From: Chloroflexota bacterium
GTDB lineage: Bacteria > Chloroflexota > Dehalococcoidia > JACQUA01
Direction of reading: 5' to 3'
NCBI GenBank assembly: GCA_016210565.1
Contig: JACQUA010000010.1
Span: 1-36,963, forward strand
Length of the DNA: 36,963 nt
Shown here piece after piece: positions 18,201 through 24,049 of this stretch; within the stretch, counting starts at the first letter, position 1; each line of letters begins with the position of its first letter. The notes under the pieces are model-generated. The model searched no databases. It had not been told where the DNA came from and saw only the letters and a list, made by a program, of their open reading frames with translations. The position numbers were made by a program, and so were the translations under genes.

Positions 18201-18603
18201 GGCCACCCCGGAAATCCTGAGCCTCCTGGCCCGCATGATACAAGATGGGGACGGGGATGTGGGGCTAGCGGGAGCCGAGGCCGTCGCCGATATCGGGCCC
18301 GGGGCGGCCACCCGGGAGATCCTCGACGGACTGATCGAGATGCTGCACTTTTCGGACGTTCAGCGCTACGCGGCGGCGGACGCCGCCGGCCGTGTCCTGG
18401 CCGCGGTGGCCACCCCCGATCAACTCGACCGGATGTTCCGGACGTTGCAAGGCGAAGATCGGGATGCGCGGACCGCGGCGGCAGAGGCTCTTCAGGGGTC
18501 GATGGCGCTGGGCTTCCGGTTCTTCCATCGGAACGCGGGCGGCTGGGAGGCGGTATCCGTAGACGAACTGGCCGGCGCCCCGATGGACCCCACCCGGAGC
18601 TGA
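15268..18603 (+). CDS. NLR-like NACHT ATPase with C-terminal HEAT repeats
   Basis: A 1111-residue protein. An N-terminal region of about 125 residues has no recognised effector domain. The NACHT module follows: Walker A GVPGSGKT (134-141), Walker B VVLLDAWDEA (D221, D224, E225), a sensor-like ILLTSRTAGYG, and the winged-helix/SFQEYLAA region. Residues about 598-1080 form about 14 HEAT repeats of 35 residues, and a short tail ends the protein. Bacterial NACHT proteins of this layout belong to the STAND class. Some characterised members defend against phage, with C-terminal repeats sensing the invader and an N-terminal effector. No nuclease or TIR is visible here, so defence is only one option. 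The ribosome site is weak. It follows the sigma/propeller gene in the same direction and may be cotranscribed with it. Confidence 0.9.
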   Translation: MDPGLEKPLPARSALEEDILAYLEALSRAAAELPEYYPAHLRTTQEPGETPFDQVRQVVCVVDAPGHFEEWLAEEQERERGAGNEFNRWDYAYAPRYLRPGLEEKDTSWRPALPGPLRWDEHAGQRFRRAVILGVPGSGKTWLLRYEARRLAVSAAARLRRGDVTVQDLVFPIMAQLSDLCRDDGPLEEALEEYVAGKAPGAFRSFVRDKLKTERCVVLLDAWDEATGEGPGAGQPGEFLASYPQRLGRRLADFARKFSLARILLTSRTAGYGARPIPGAQEVELAPLETPRVESFVRAWFRDDGKTADLFLDGLRRSHQVRGLARVPLMLALMCRAYREGTPAFPARRVEVYDRCLRGLLRDWKEEAQRRLVSDLSVTGILSRLATVALKLQRQQRDRFTEAELAEAPGLDMKESSGQTTTEAEEFVASLKRDGIVVAGGADGRSSLCFLHRSFQEYLAASALAVRANHEGWDRVAGLVSRKAWLPRWQEVIVLLAGLLDDPGPLLQMLSRQEPSCQEPRGDCYFRTRLALAARCLPELKPEIRQRRLDAADRITAKAFSLWYENELKDTAASVSHLTLALPALGWSNASVEGVPFLDRLVRMLQDPDGDVRAAAARAIRGIGVAAATPGVLGALIRLLQDRDDLVRLDGKEAIRGIGAAGATVEVLVTLPRLLQDREWRVRRDAAEAIGAMGAAAATPEVLDGLYRMLQDREGGVRSAAVDAIGRMWPAAAPPDFLLRLPVWLKDREYLVRSAAVRAVGCIGSPAATPEVLGGLVRMLRGPELCFDAAWAIGRIGSAAATPKVLGRLAGLLKHKEEFLRSAAARAIGGIGPAAVPPDFLELLPRMLRDRQWRVRHGAANVIGAIGAATVPQDIFGLLAGLLKDEERLVRSAAARVIAGIGPAAATADFLDLLAPMLQDPECRVRHAAVEAIGGVGAAAATPEVLSRLARMLWDLEDPGREGWFDAAQAIGYMGAAAATPEILSLLARMIQDGDGDVGLAGAEAVADIGPGAATREILDGLIEMLHFSDVQRYAAADAAGRVLAAVATPDQLDRMFRTLQGEDRDARTAAAEALQGSMALGFRFFHRNAGGWEAVSVDELAGAPMDPTRS
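17059..18510 (+). repeat. 105-bp repeats coding for HEAT units
   Basis: About 14 tandem units of roughly 105 bases encode 35-residue HEAT repeats (pattern LxRLxRMLQDxExxVRxAAAxA then IGxIGxAAATPEV). Two units differ in length. Unit similarity is high at DNA level, suggesting recent expansion or gene conversion. The periodic GC-rich sequence also keeps other frames open for long distances. Confidence 0.9.
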
Positions 18604-18633
18604 TCCCACGACAGAAGGAACCTGGCTTGCCGG

Positions 18634-19080
18634 TCATTTCTCCGAAACGGCCATTATTTCTACTTCCAGCACCTGGTCGTTGTGAGAGAGACGGGAGATG
18701 CCCAGCAGGGTGAAGGGTGGAAGCTGGCTAACCCCGCCTTCCTGGTAGAATTTCGCCCTGGCGCGGGCGCCGTACACCATGTAGTCTCTCATGAATTCCT
18801 GCCGGACATACGCCCGTTCGAAGATGATATCGCTGATTTTCGCCCCGGCAGCTTCCAGGGCCTGCTTGATGTTCTGGTAGGTGAGCTCGGCCTGGGCTTT
18901 CATGCTGTCGGGGACGATGATGCGGCCGCGGTCGTCGTAGGCGACCTGACCGGCGAGAAGGATGAGGTAGGCGTCCTTGATCTTCACCTTGACGACGGGC
19001 GTCCAGGGGGCCGGCCCGCCTTTGGTATAGGGATAGTCGGTTTCCCAGGTGTTGCCGGTGCCGATGAGGTGTTTCTCCAT
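18634..19080 (-). CDS. RidA/YjgF-family protein
   Basis: A 148-residue protein of the Rid superfamily. Family features include the AYLILLAGQVAYDDRGRI strand region, QAELTYQNIKQALEAAGAK and the DIIFERAYVRQEF segment. RidA members hydrolyse reactive enamines/imines from PLP enzymes, but many Rid subfamilies have other or unknown substrates. This one is slightly longer than typical RidA (about 128 residues), so the substrate is uncertain. A strong AAGGAGGT sits 7 bases before the ATG. It converges on the NACHT gene, with only 30 bases between stops. Confidence 0.85.
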   Translation of the reverse strand: MEKHLIGTGNTWETDYPYTKGGPAPWTPVVKVKIKDAYLILLAGQVAYDDRGRIIVPDSMKAQAELTYQNIKQALEAAGAKISDIIFERAYVRQEFMRDYMVYGARARAKFYQEGGVSQLPPFTLLGISRLSHNDQVLEVEIMAVSEK

Positions 19081-19184
19081 GGTCTCTTACCTCCTTGATA
19101 AAAGCTGCGGAATGCCTGAGGGAACCACGAATGGATGTGAATGCCGAGAGAATGTCATTGCGCGTCCCGATTTCGTGGGGACGA

Positions 19185-19376
19185 AGCAGTCCCACGGCTG
19201 CACGGGCCTGCCTACAGTTCCACAGTTCAAACTCTGATTAACGCCAGCAGTCCCACGGCTGCACGGGCCTGCCCCTACGGGTTTACCGGGACGGCATCTG
19301 GCAGGCCAGGCGCCTTCAAAACTCCTCTTATACCGACGCTGGTACCTTCAGAGTGCAAACGGGCAGGATGCCCGTT
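19185..19376. repeat. intergenic direct repeat and palindrome
   Basis: In the 321-base gap upstream of the RidA gene, a 28-base sequence beginning AGCAGTCCCACGGCTGCACG occurs at 19185-19212 and again, identically, at 19246-19273. At 19358-19376 lies AACGGGCA-GGA-TGCCCGTT, a perfect 8-bp hairpin. No gene is seen. Confidence 0.75.
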
Positions 19377-19401
19377 CTACCGGCTGCCGGCGCCCGGCGG
19401 C

Positions 19402-20382
19402 TCACGCCGCGTTGTCCCGGCCTTTCGTCCAGGGCAGCGCGCCCCGGTAAAAAGCCCAGAGGGCGAAGGCGATGCCGGATATGTAGACCAACTCGGTCAG
19501 CTCTTCCCAGAATGTCAGCCACACCAGGCTGTCGCGGTAGGTACTGACGAAGATAAGCCTCAGGAAGGAGAAACCAAGGGGACCCATGCCCGCCGCAAAG
19601 AGGACCTTCGACAGTCCTGTTCGTTTTCCCCTTGTGGCTATCAGGACCAGCAGGGACGCGGCCAGAAGCAGGATGGCGTATACCGGGCTGTAACGGAGCT
19701 CGAAGACCTGGTAGGCCACCGGGTGCGCGTAGCTGTAAACAGTCCCCAGGATGTCAACGCTGTAGGAAGCGGCGCGAGGGGTCGCCAGCAGGGGAATGAA
19801 AGCCAGGGCCACGAAGACCGGGATGATGAAATAGAACAGGCGCTTCAGGGCGCAGGGCGCGTCTACGTACTTGGCGCAGCGGCGGCAGAGGCTCAACGCG
19901 GCGCACTTCTTCTCGGGGTTGCTGAAGTTGACCAGCCGTGAGTCCGCCGCTTCCATGGCGGCATAGGCGACGAAACCCAGGCTGACGGCCATGCCAAACA
20001 TGTGGAGGTACTCGAGGAGGTAGGAGGCGTCGCCGAAAAAGAGAATGTTCACGGCGCATGACCCTTCGCCGATGAAGAACGAAATAAGCCCCCAGCGCAG
20101 CGCGGCGGCGTCGGCTGATTTGAAGGGAATAAGCGCGACAATGAGGACCGCGGACAAAAGCGTATAGATGGGCTTGATGATGAGGACAGCACTTACCAGG
20201 GCCAGTTGCTCGTACCAGGCGGATGGTGCGCCGGGGGTGGGGGCGGCGGCTGCCGCGGATTCCGCAGCTAACTGCCCTACGGAGTACCAGTAGGGGAGAA
20301 GGGAGATGGTGGCGCCGGCGGCTATCAGGGCCGTGAGCAGAAGCCGTTGGCGGCCTGGCGTTACGCTGAGAGGGAGAAACAT
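19402..20382 (-). CDS. polytopic membrane protein, unknown function
   Basis: A 326-residue protein with about eight hydrophobic helices and a cytosolic Cys cluster between helices (CAALSLCRRCAKY then CALKR) that could bind a metal. The start is placed at ATG 20382 (MFLPLSVTPGRQRL), preceded by CTGGGGAT. An upstream extension to 20649 is rejected because it would overlap the preceding gene and has no membrane-protein composition. It overlaps the end of the upstream small membrane gene by 22 bases, so translation is likely coupled. The family is not recognised. The membrane-gene cluster with an Lgt-like enzyme suggests an envelope function. Confidence 0.75.
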   Translation of the reverse strand: MFLPLSVTPGRQRLLLTALIAAGATISLLPYWYSVGQLAAESAAAAAPTPGAPSAWYEQLALVSAVLIIKPIYTLLSAVLIVALIPFKSADAAALRWGLISFFIGEGSCAVNILFFGDASYLLEYLHMFGMAVSLGFVAYAAMEAADSRLVNFSNPEKKCAALSLCRRCAKYVDAPCALKRLFYFIIPVFVALAFIPLLATPRAASYSVDILGTVYSYAHPVAYQVFELRYSPVYAILLLAASLLVLIATRGKRTGLSKVLFAAGMGPLGFSFLRLIFVSTYRDSLVWLTFWEELTELVYISGIAFALWAFYRGALPWTKGRDNAA

Positions 20383-20729
20383 GATATCCCCAGGGCCACG
20401 ATGCCGATGCCCATCCCTGCCAGTATCCCGGCAGCAAGCTGCCGTCGCCCGGTGATGGCGAGAACGGCGGACAGGATGATGCCAAGAATAAATGCGGCAA
20501 GGATCAGAAAGGCCATGATGGCCACTGCTCCCATCGCTTCCATCCGCCCGCCGCCGGTATCCAGGAGGAGCAGGAGGGCTGGGACTGCTATGCTGCCGGC
20601 AACGAGGGGAATAGCGGTGGCGACCAGCCCCTTCTTGAAAGGGCTCCACCCCTGTTTATCCGGGTCCGGGGGACGCCCGCCGGGCCCGGCGAAGTTGCCG
20701 GCGGGTCCGGAGTCATTCGATTCACTCAT
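20361..20729 (-). CDS. small membrane protein, paralogue of the next gene upstream
   Basis: A 122-residue protein. A Gly/Pro-rich, hydrophilic N-terminus (about 1-33) is followed by three membrane helices. Its end (AAGILAGMGIGIVALGISCF) matches the end of the neighbouring product (AAGIITGVGLGIVALSLTCF), so the two are tandem paralogues. The layout (cytosolic Pro/Gly tail plus helices around a GxGxGIVAL motif) is like DUF4190-type proteins, but assignment is tentative. It overlaps the next gene by 22 bases. Confidence 0.7.
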   Translation of the reverse strand: MSESNDSGPAGNFAGPGGRPPDPDKQGWSPFKKGLVATAIPLVAGSIAVPALLLLLDTGGGRMEAMGAVAIMAFLILAAFILGIILSAVLAITGRRQLAAGILAGMGIGIVALGISCFSLSA

Positions 20730-20769
20730 TGCGGCTTCTCCTTCCTGCGCAAACGCGGCAGCAGTACCG

Positions 20770-21036
20770 TCAAAATCTTCCTCCTGACAGATTGGCGAAG
20801 CAGGTAAGGCTCAGAGCGACGATGCCCAGTCCCACTCCCGTGATAATCCCGGCCGCGGTCCGGGACTTCCCGAAGATGGCAAAGGCAATGGCAAGCAGAA
20901 TCGCCAGCGCTTCCAGGCCGACGGCGACGAACCAGAGGTAAAAGAAAGGGTGCACTGCTCTGCCGACGAGGCTGAGAACGCCCAGACCCGCGATGGGGAT
21001 GATGGTCGCCAGAAGCGCTTTGTGAAAGTCGGTCAT
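20770..21036 (-). CDS. small three-helix membrane protein
   Basis: An 88-residue product starting at ATG 21036. That ATG overlaps the TGA of the Lgt-like gene (ATGA), a typical translational-coupling signal, and AAAGGGGGAA lies upstream. Three helices end in AAGIITGVGLGIVALSLTCF, homologous to the C-terminus of the next gene. No function is recognised. Position in an operon with the Lgt-like gene suggests membrane or envelope work. Confidence 0.75.
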   Translation of the reverse strand: MTDFHKALLATIIPIAGLGVLSLVGRAVHPFFYLWFVAVGLEALAILLAIAFAIFGKSRTAAGIITGVGLGIVALSLTCFANLSGGRF

Positions 21037-21782
21037 GGTTGGTTTCCCCCTTTCTCTATCCTGCGGAATCGCGGCAGCAGCGCGCAGGCGACATTCGCGC
21101 CCTTGCGCTGGACGTAGAGCTGGTAACCGAAGAACAGGAAAGCCGCAATGCACAGCCACTGCACCAGGGTCAGGCCGAGAAAATCGCGGGGGGTGGGCTG
21201 GTAGCGAAGGAACTCCAGGGGAAAGCGGATAATGGCGTAGCCTACGGCATAGATGCGGAACAGTTCCCCATCCCGGAAGGACACCAGTCGCCGGCGGAAT
21301 AGAAAGGCAAAGAGGGCCAGGTCCAGGACCATCTCGTAAATCTGGACGGGATGACGGTAGGCTCCTGCCTGGTAGACGGCCCAGGGGAGGGATGTTGGGG
21401 CGCCATAGGCGTCGCCCGCCAGGAAATTGCCCATCCGGCCGATAGCCTGCCCCAGCGGGAGGAAAGGCGCGGCGAGGTCGCCGGTGCAGCGCGTGATGCC
21501 CAGGGCCCGCTCAGCGAGCACCACGGCGAGATAGCCCCCGGCCAGCCCGCCGCTGAGAGCGGCGCCGTGAAAGGGAATGGTGGGCAGAAGACGCCAGAAC
21601 TCGGCCGGTCCCAGGAAGACCAGCATGCTGAGCTTGGCCCCCACCGCGCCGCCCAGCAGCCCCAGAGAGCCTGCCAGCAGGGTCTTCTCGTCCAATCTCA
21701 GGCGGCGTTTGGCCTCGGCGTAGGTCATCCACCCGGTGGTGACGAAAGCGGCCAGCATGAAAATGGTATAGTACGGAATCAT
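21033..21782 (-). CDS. lgt: prolipoprotein diacylglyceryl transferase-like membrane enzyme
   Basis: A 249-residue, multi-helix protein with Lgt-family landmarks: PFHGAALSGGLAGGY (about 70-84, the conserved FHGG region), IGRMGNFLAGDAYG (about 114-127) and HPVQIYE (144-150). Lgt moves diacylglyceryl from phosphatidylglycerol to the lipobox Cys of prolipoproteins. The usual Glu of the GRxGNFxxxE segment appears as Asp here, and the protein is a little short, so a specialised Lgt-like homologue is possible. It heads an operon with three downstream membrane genes, beginning with an ATGA overlap. Confidence 0.82.
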   Translation of the reverse strand: MIPYYTIFMLAAFVTTGWMTYAEAKRRLRLDEKTLLAGSLGLLGGAVGAKLSMLVFLGPAEFWRLLPTIPFHGAALSGGLAGGYLAVVLAERALGITRCTGDLAAPFLPLGQAIGRMGNFLAGDAYGAPTSLPWAVYQAGAYRHPVQIYEMVLDLALFAFLFRRRLVSFRDGELFRIYAVGYAIIRFPLEFLRYQPTPRDFLGLTLVQWLCIAAFLFFGYQLYVQRKGANVACALLPRFRRIEKGGNQP

Positions 21783-21837
21783 GGCTTCAGATCCCAGGAT
21801 TAGAAGATTCGAGAATTCCCTGCCCCCGTCGACGAAC

Positions 21838-21937
21838 TCAATAACTCAATGAACCCAAAGAACTCAAGGAACCTTCTAACCTCGTAAACCTTCTAAACCT
21901 CATAAACCTTCTAAACCTTACAAACCTTCTAAACCTT
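21838..21937. repeat. short-unit intergenic repeat (AACCTTCTAA type)
   Basis: Around 100 bases between the Lgt-like and radical SAM genes consist of 9-10-base variants of AACCTTCTAA and AACTCAA. Such tracts often spread or expand by slippage. No gene or regulatory signal is evident. Confidence 0.8.
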
Positions 21938-23338
21938 CTAGCCCCCCATCTCCCCCGCCGCCAGCGCCGCCCGCACCTTCTCCCGGTAGCCGAGGCTATT
22001 GTAGACGCAGAAGGGAATGATGCGTCCATCGGGGACCAGTTCGCCCACGCAACACTTCCGGACCGCGTTCAGGTCCATGCTATAGGCGTCGGCGAAGTCC
22101 TGTATCACGATCATGAATACGTGGGTCTTCATATAGTTGAACACCGCCGGGAAGACGCTGCCCGCGGCGCAGCAAAAGCGGTGCGCCATGGCGACGGTGC
22201 CCGGAACGGAGGATGCCGACCACAGTCCCTCCAGGGCTTTCAAGAGCTCCGGCTTGAGGTCGGGCAAAGTCCGGTTGGTGACGTAGTTAAGGCACCGGTC
22301 CACGGCGACCACCCGGGGCAGGGGTGTGACTTTTCCCCTGTCCACATAGGCATAGGTAGCGGCGCGGCAGGTGGGATGGCAGCAGGGCACGGGAATGAAA
22401 TCGCTTTCCACGAACAGGCCGTCGGTCTGTTCGGCGATGCCGTGCACTATGTCAGGGATGGTCTCGCGATAGAGCGGGTCGAAGCCGTTGTGTCGGCCGG
22501 CGTGGGTCACCGGCTGGAAGGCCACGCCGCGCACGGCAGGATGTTCGATGCCGAACTTGACGATTTCGCCCAGCTCCTCGTGGTTGACGCCCTTCTCTAT
22601 CGCCGGCACGAGCACGACATCGAGACCGGCCTGGGCCATGCGGTCGAGGGCTTTGAGCTTGAGGGGCAGAAGATCTTTGCCCCTGAGGGTAAGGTGTGTT
22701 TGCCCGGAGAAGCCGTCAAACTGGAAGTAGATGGTGGGTCCGATGTCGGCCAGCCGGGCCAGAAAACGGTCATCCGTGGCGATGCGGGCGCCGTTGGTGT
22801 TCAGCATGAGGGACCTGATGCCCTTGTCTTTGGCCAGGCGGAGCATGGTGAGGATGTCGGGATGGGTGGTCGGCTCGCCGCCGCTGAACTGGATGACCCC
22901 CTGCTCGGCGTCGAGCTCGATGAACCGGTCCAGCATGCGACCCACCTGGGCCACGGAAAGGCTGAAGGCCGGCTGCGAGTCGGCGAAACAGACGGGGCAG
23001 TCCTGGTTGCAGGCGCTGGTGACCTCGATCAGGGCCAGGCAGGTATGCTGTTTGTGGTCGGGGCAAAGGCCGCAGTCCCAGGGGTGCCCTTTGCATACAG
23101 GTGTGCTGTATCCCAGGGGTTGAATGCCGGGCTTGTTGAAGGGAAGGGAATCGACGTACCATTTTGCATCGGACGAAAGCAACGCCTCGAACCGCCCGTG
23201 TTCGGGGCAGCTTTTCCGCATGAATATCCGCCCGTCCCTGGCGAAAATTTCTGCTGCAACGACCGTGAGACATTGCGGACAGACGCTGGCGGTGGTTTCG
23301 CGATAGGTTGCCAGCGTAGCCGGCTTTGCCTCAACCAC
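21938..23338 (-). CDS. radical SAM enzyme of the COG1964 (MJ0619/Tes-related) type
   Basis: A 466-residue protein. The radical SAM cluster motif is CNQDCPVC (C110, C114, C117) after TCLALIEVTSA, followed by the GGEPTTHPD segment. Extra Cys/His sets lie before it (C20-C23, C44/H47; C82, C89, C92, H95, C100) and near the end (RFCCAAG; KCCVGE; PFCVYN), suggesting auxiliary Fe-S or metal sites. The GLCPDHKQHTCLALIEVT arrangement is typical of the family holding archaeal MJ0619 (methanopterin methylation) and tetraether synthase Tes. The bacterial substrate is unknown. Start GTG 23338 has GGAGG about 8 bases upstream. A ferredoxin gene 266 bases upstream could supply electrons, and an Lgt-like gene follows. 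Confidence 0.85.
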   Translation of the reverse strand: MVEAKPATLATYRETTASVCPQCLTVVAAEIFARDGRIFMRKSCPEHGRFEALLSSDAKWYVDSLPFNKPGIQPLGYSTPVCKGHPWDCGLCPDHKQHTCLALIEVTSACNQDCPVCFADSQPAFSLSVAQVGRMLDRFIELDAEQGVIQFSGGEPTTHPDILTMLRLAKDKGIRSLMLNTNGARIATDDRFLARLADIGPTIYFQFDGFSGQTHLTLRGKDLLPLKLKALDRMAQAGLDVVLVPAIEKGVNHEELGEIVKFGIEHPAVRGVAFQPVTHAGRHNGFDPLYRETIPDIVHGIAEQTDGLFVESDFIPVPCCHPTCRAATYAYVDRGKVTPLPRVVAVDRCLNYVTNRTLPDLKPELLKALEGLWSASSVPGTVAMAHRFCCAAGSVFPAVFNYMKTHVFMIVIQDFADAYSMDLNAVRKCCVGELVPDGRIIPFCVYNSLGYREKVRAALAAGEMGG

Positions 23339-23372
23339 GACAGGTCCTCCGCGCTCGCATCATACACTTCCT

Positions 23373-23571
23373 CCCCCTTTCGCAAAAGGGGGATACAGGG
23401 GGATTGTCCCTTGTGGCAAGAAGGCTCTTCGAATCCACCATTTCAAAGGGGGAGAACATCTAGGATCGATGCGCATTCACTTGCGCCGCTGCACGCAGTA
23501 TTATCCCAAATTATGCATGGTCTATCTGACCGCTTCACTTATTCCCCACCCGCAGGCTAAAGGACCTGCGG
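23373..23571. repeat. two short palindromes in the radical SAM/ferredoxin gap
   Basis: The 266 bases 23339-23604 contain no gene. CCCCCTTT..AAAGGGGG (23373-23392) lies in a purine/pyrimidine-rich block, and CCGCAGG..CCTGCGG (23550-23571) resembles the CAGGC palindromes at 8940-9094. They look like interspersed intergenic elements. Confidence 0.6.
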
Positions 23572-23604
23572 CTACGCCCCGCCCGGCGCACGCATAATCC
23601 GGGA

Positions 23605-23820
23605 TTAATACGGCAGCGGGGTGCCGATAACTTCGGCGGAGACCGTAACGGCTTTAACGGGGCAATCATCCTCGCACAGGAAGCAGGTGTGGCAATCCTC
23701 GACGTAGGCGATGTAGGCTTTTCCCTCCTCATCGAGCCGCAGGACGTCGCAGGGGCAGCTTTCCATGCAAATGCCGCAGTGGGCGATGCATAGTTTCCGG
23801 TCGATCTTCTTGATGGTCAT
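23605..23820 (-). CDS. 2[4Fe-4S] ferredoxin
   Basis: A 71-residue protein starting at ATG 23820, with GGGAGG 9 bases upstream. Residues 10-24 hold the first cluster motif CIAHCGICMESCP and residues about 43-56 the second, CHTCFLCEDDCP, as expected of bacterial-type dicluster ferredoxins. It is a soluble electron carrier. The closest plausible partner is the radical SAM enzyme on the same strand downstream, which needs reducing power. A longer start at 23892 is rejected: it lacks a ribosome site and runs into repeat-flanking sequence. Confidence 0.88.
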   Translation of the reverse strand: MTIKKIDRKLCIAHCGICMESCPCDVLRLDEEGKAYIAYVEDCHTCFLCEDDCPVKAVTVSAEVIGTPLPY

Positions 23821-23896
23821 TTGACTTGCCTCCCGCTTGTTCCCGGTCAAGCGCCGTGACCAGAATTTAACCCATCGGTGGAAAAAATGCAACTGT

Positions 23897-24008
23897 CCTT
23901 CTACTCCTCCTACTCCTCCTACTCCTCCTACCCTTCCTACCCTTCCTACCCTTCCTACCCTTCCTACTCTTCCTACTCTTCCTACTCTTCCTACTTTTGC
24001 TACTTCCT
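23897..24008. repeat. 9-bp tandem tract upstream of tRNA-Asp
   Basis: About twelve copies of CTCCTCCTA, CCTTCCTAC or CTTCCTACT lie head to tail. The 9-base unit keeps a frame open (SSY/PSY peptides) but there is no ribosome site. It is simple-sequence DNA, similar in character to the tract at 21838-21937. Confidence 0.85.
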
Positions 24009-24037
24009 TGACTATTCAAACCCCGAATTGATATACT
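24008..24037 (+). promoter_or_regulatory. tRNA-Asp promoter
   Basis: TTGACT (24008-24013), an 18-bp spacer and TATACT (24032-24037) lie 35 bases before the mature tRNA 5' end. Both boxes have 5 of 6 consensus bases. Confidence 0.65.
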
Positions 24038-24049
24038 TTGGGTGCATCG

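Noticed and set aside
17304..18713. Long frames on both strands in the HEAT-repeat region
   Set aside because: The 105-bp GC-rich periodicity removes stops in several frames. Only the NACHT-HEAT frame has a domain structure.
20383..20649. N-terminal extension of the polytopic membrane protein
   Set aside because: It overlaps the upstream membrane gene in another frame, is Arg/Pro/His-rich and has no ribosome site. The start at 20382 fits better.
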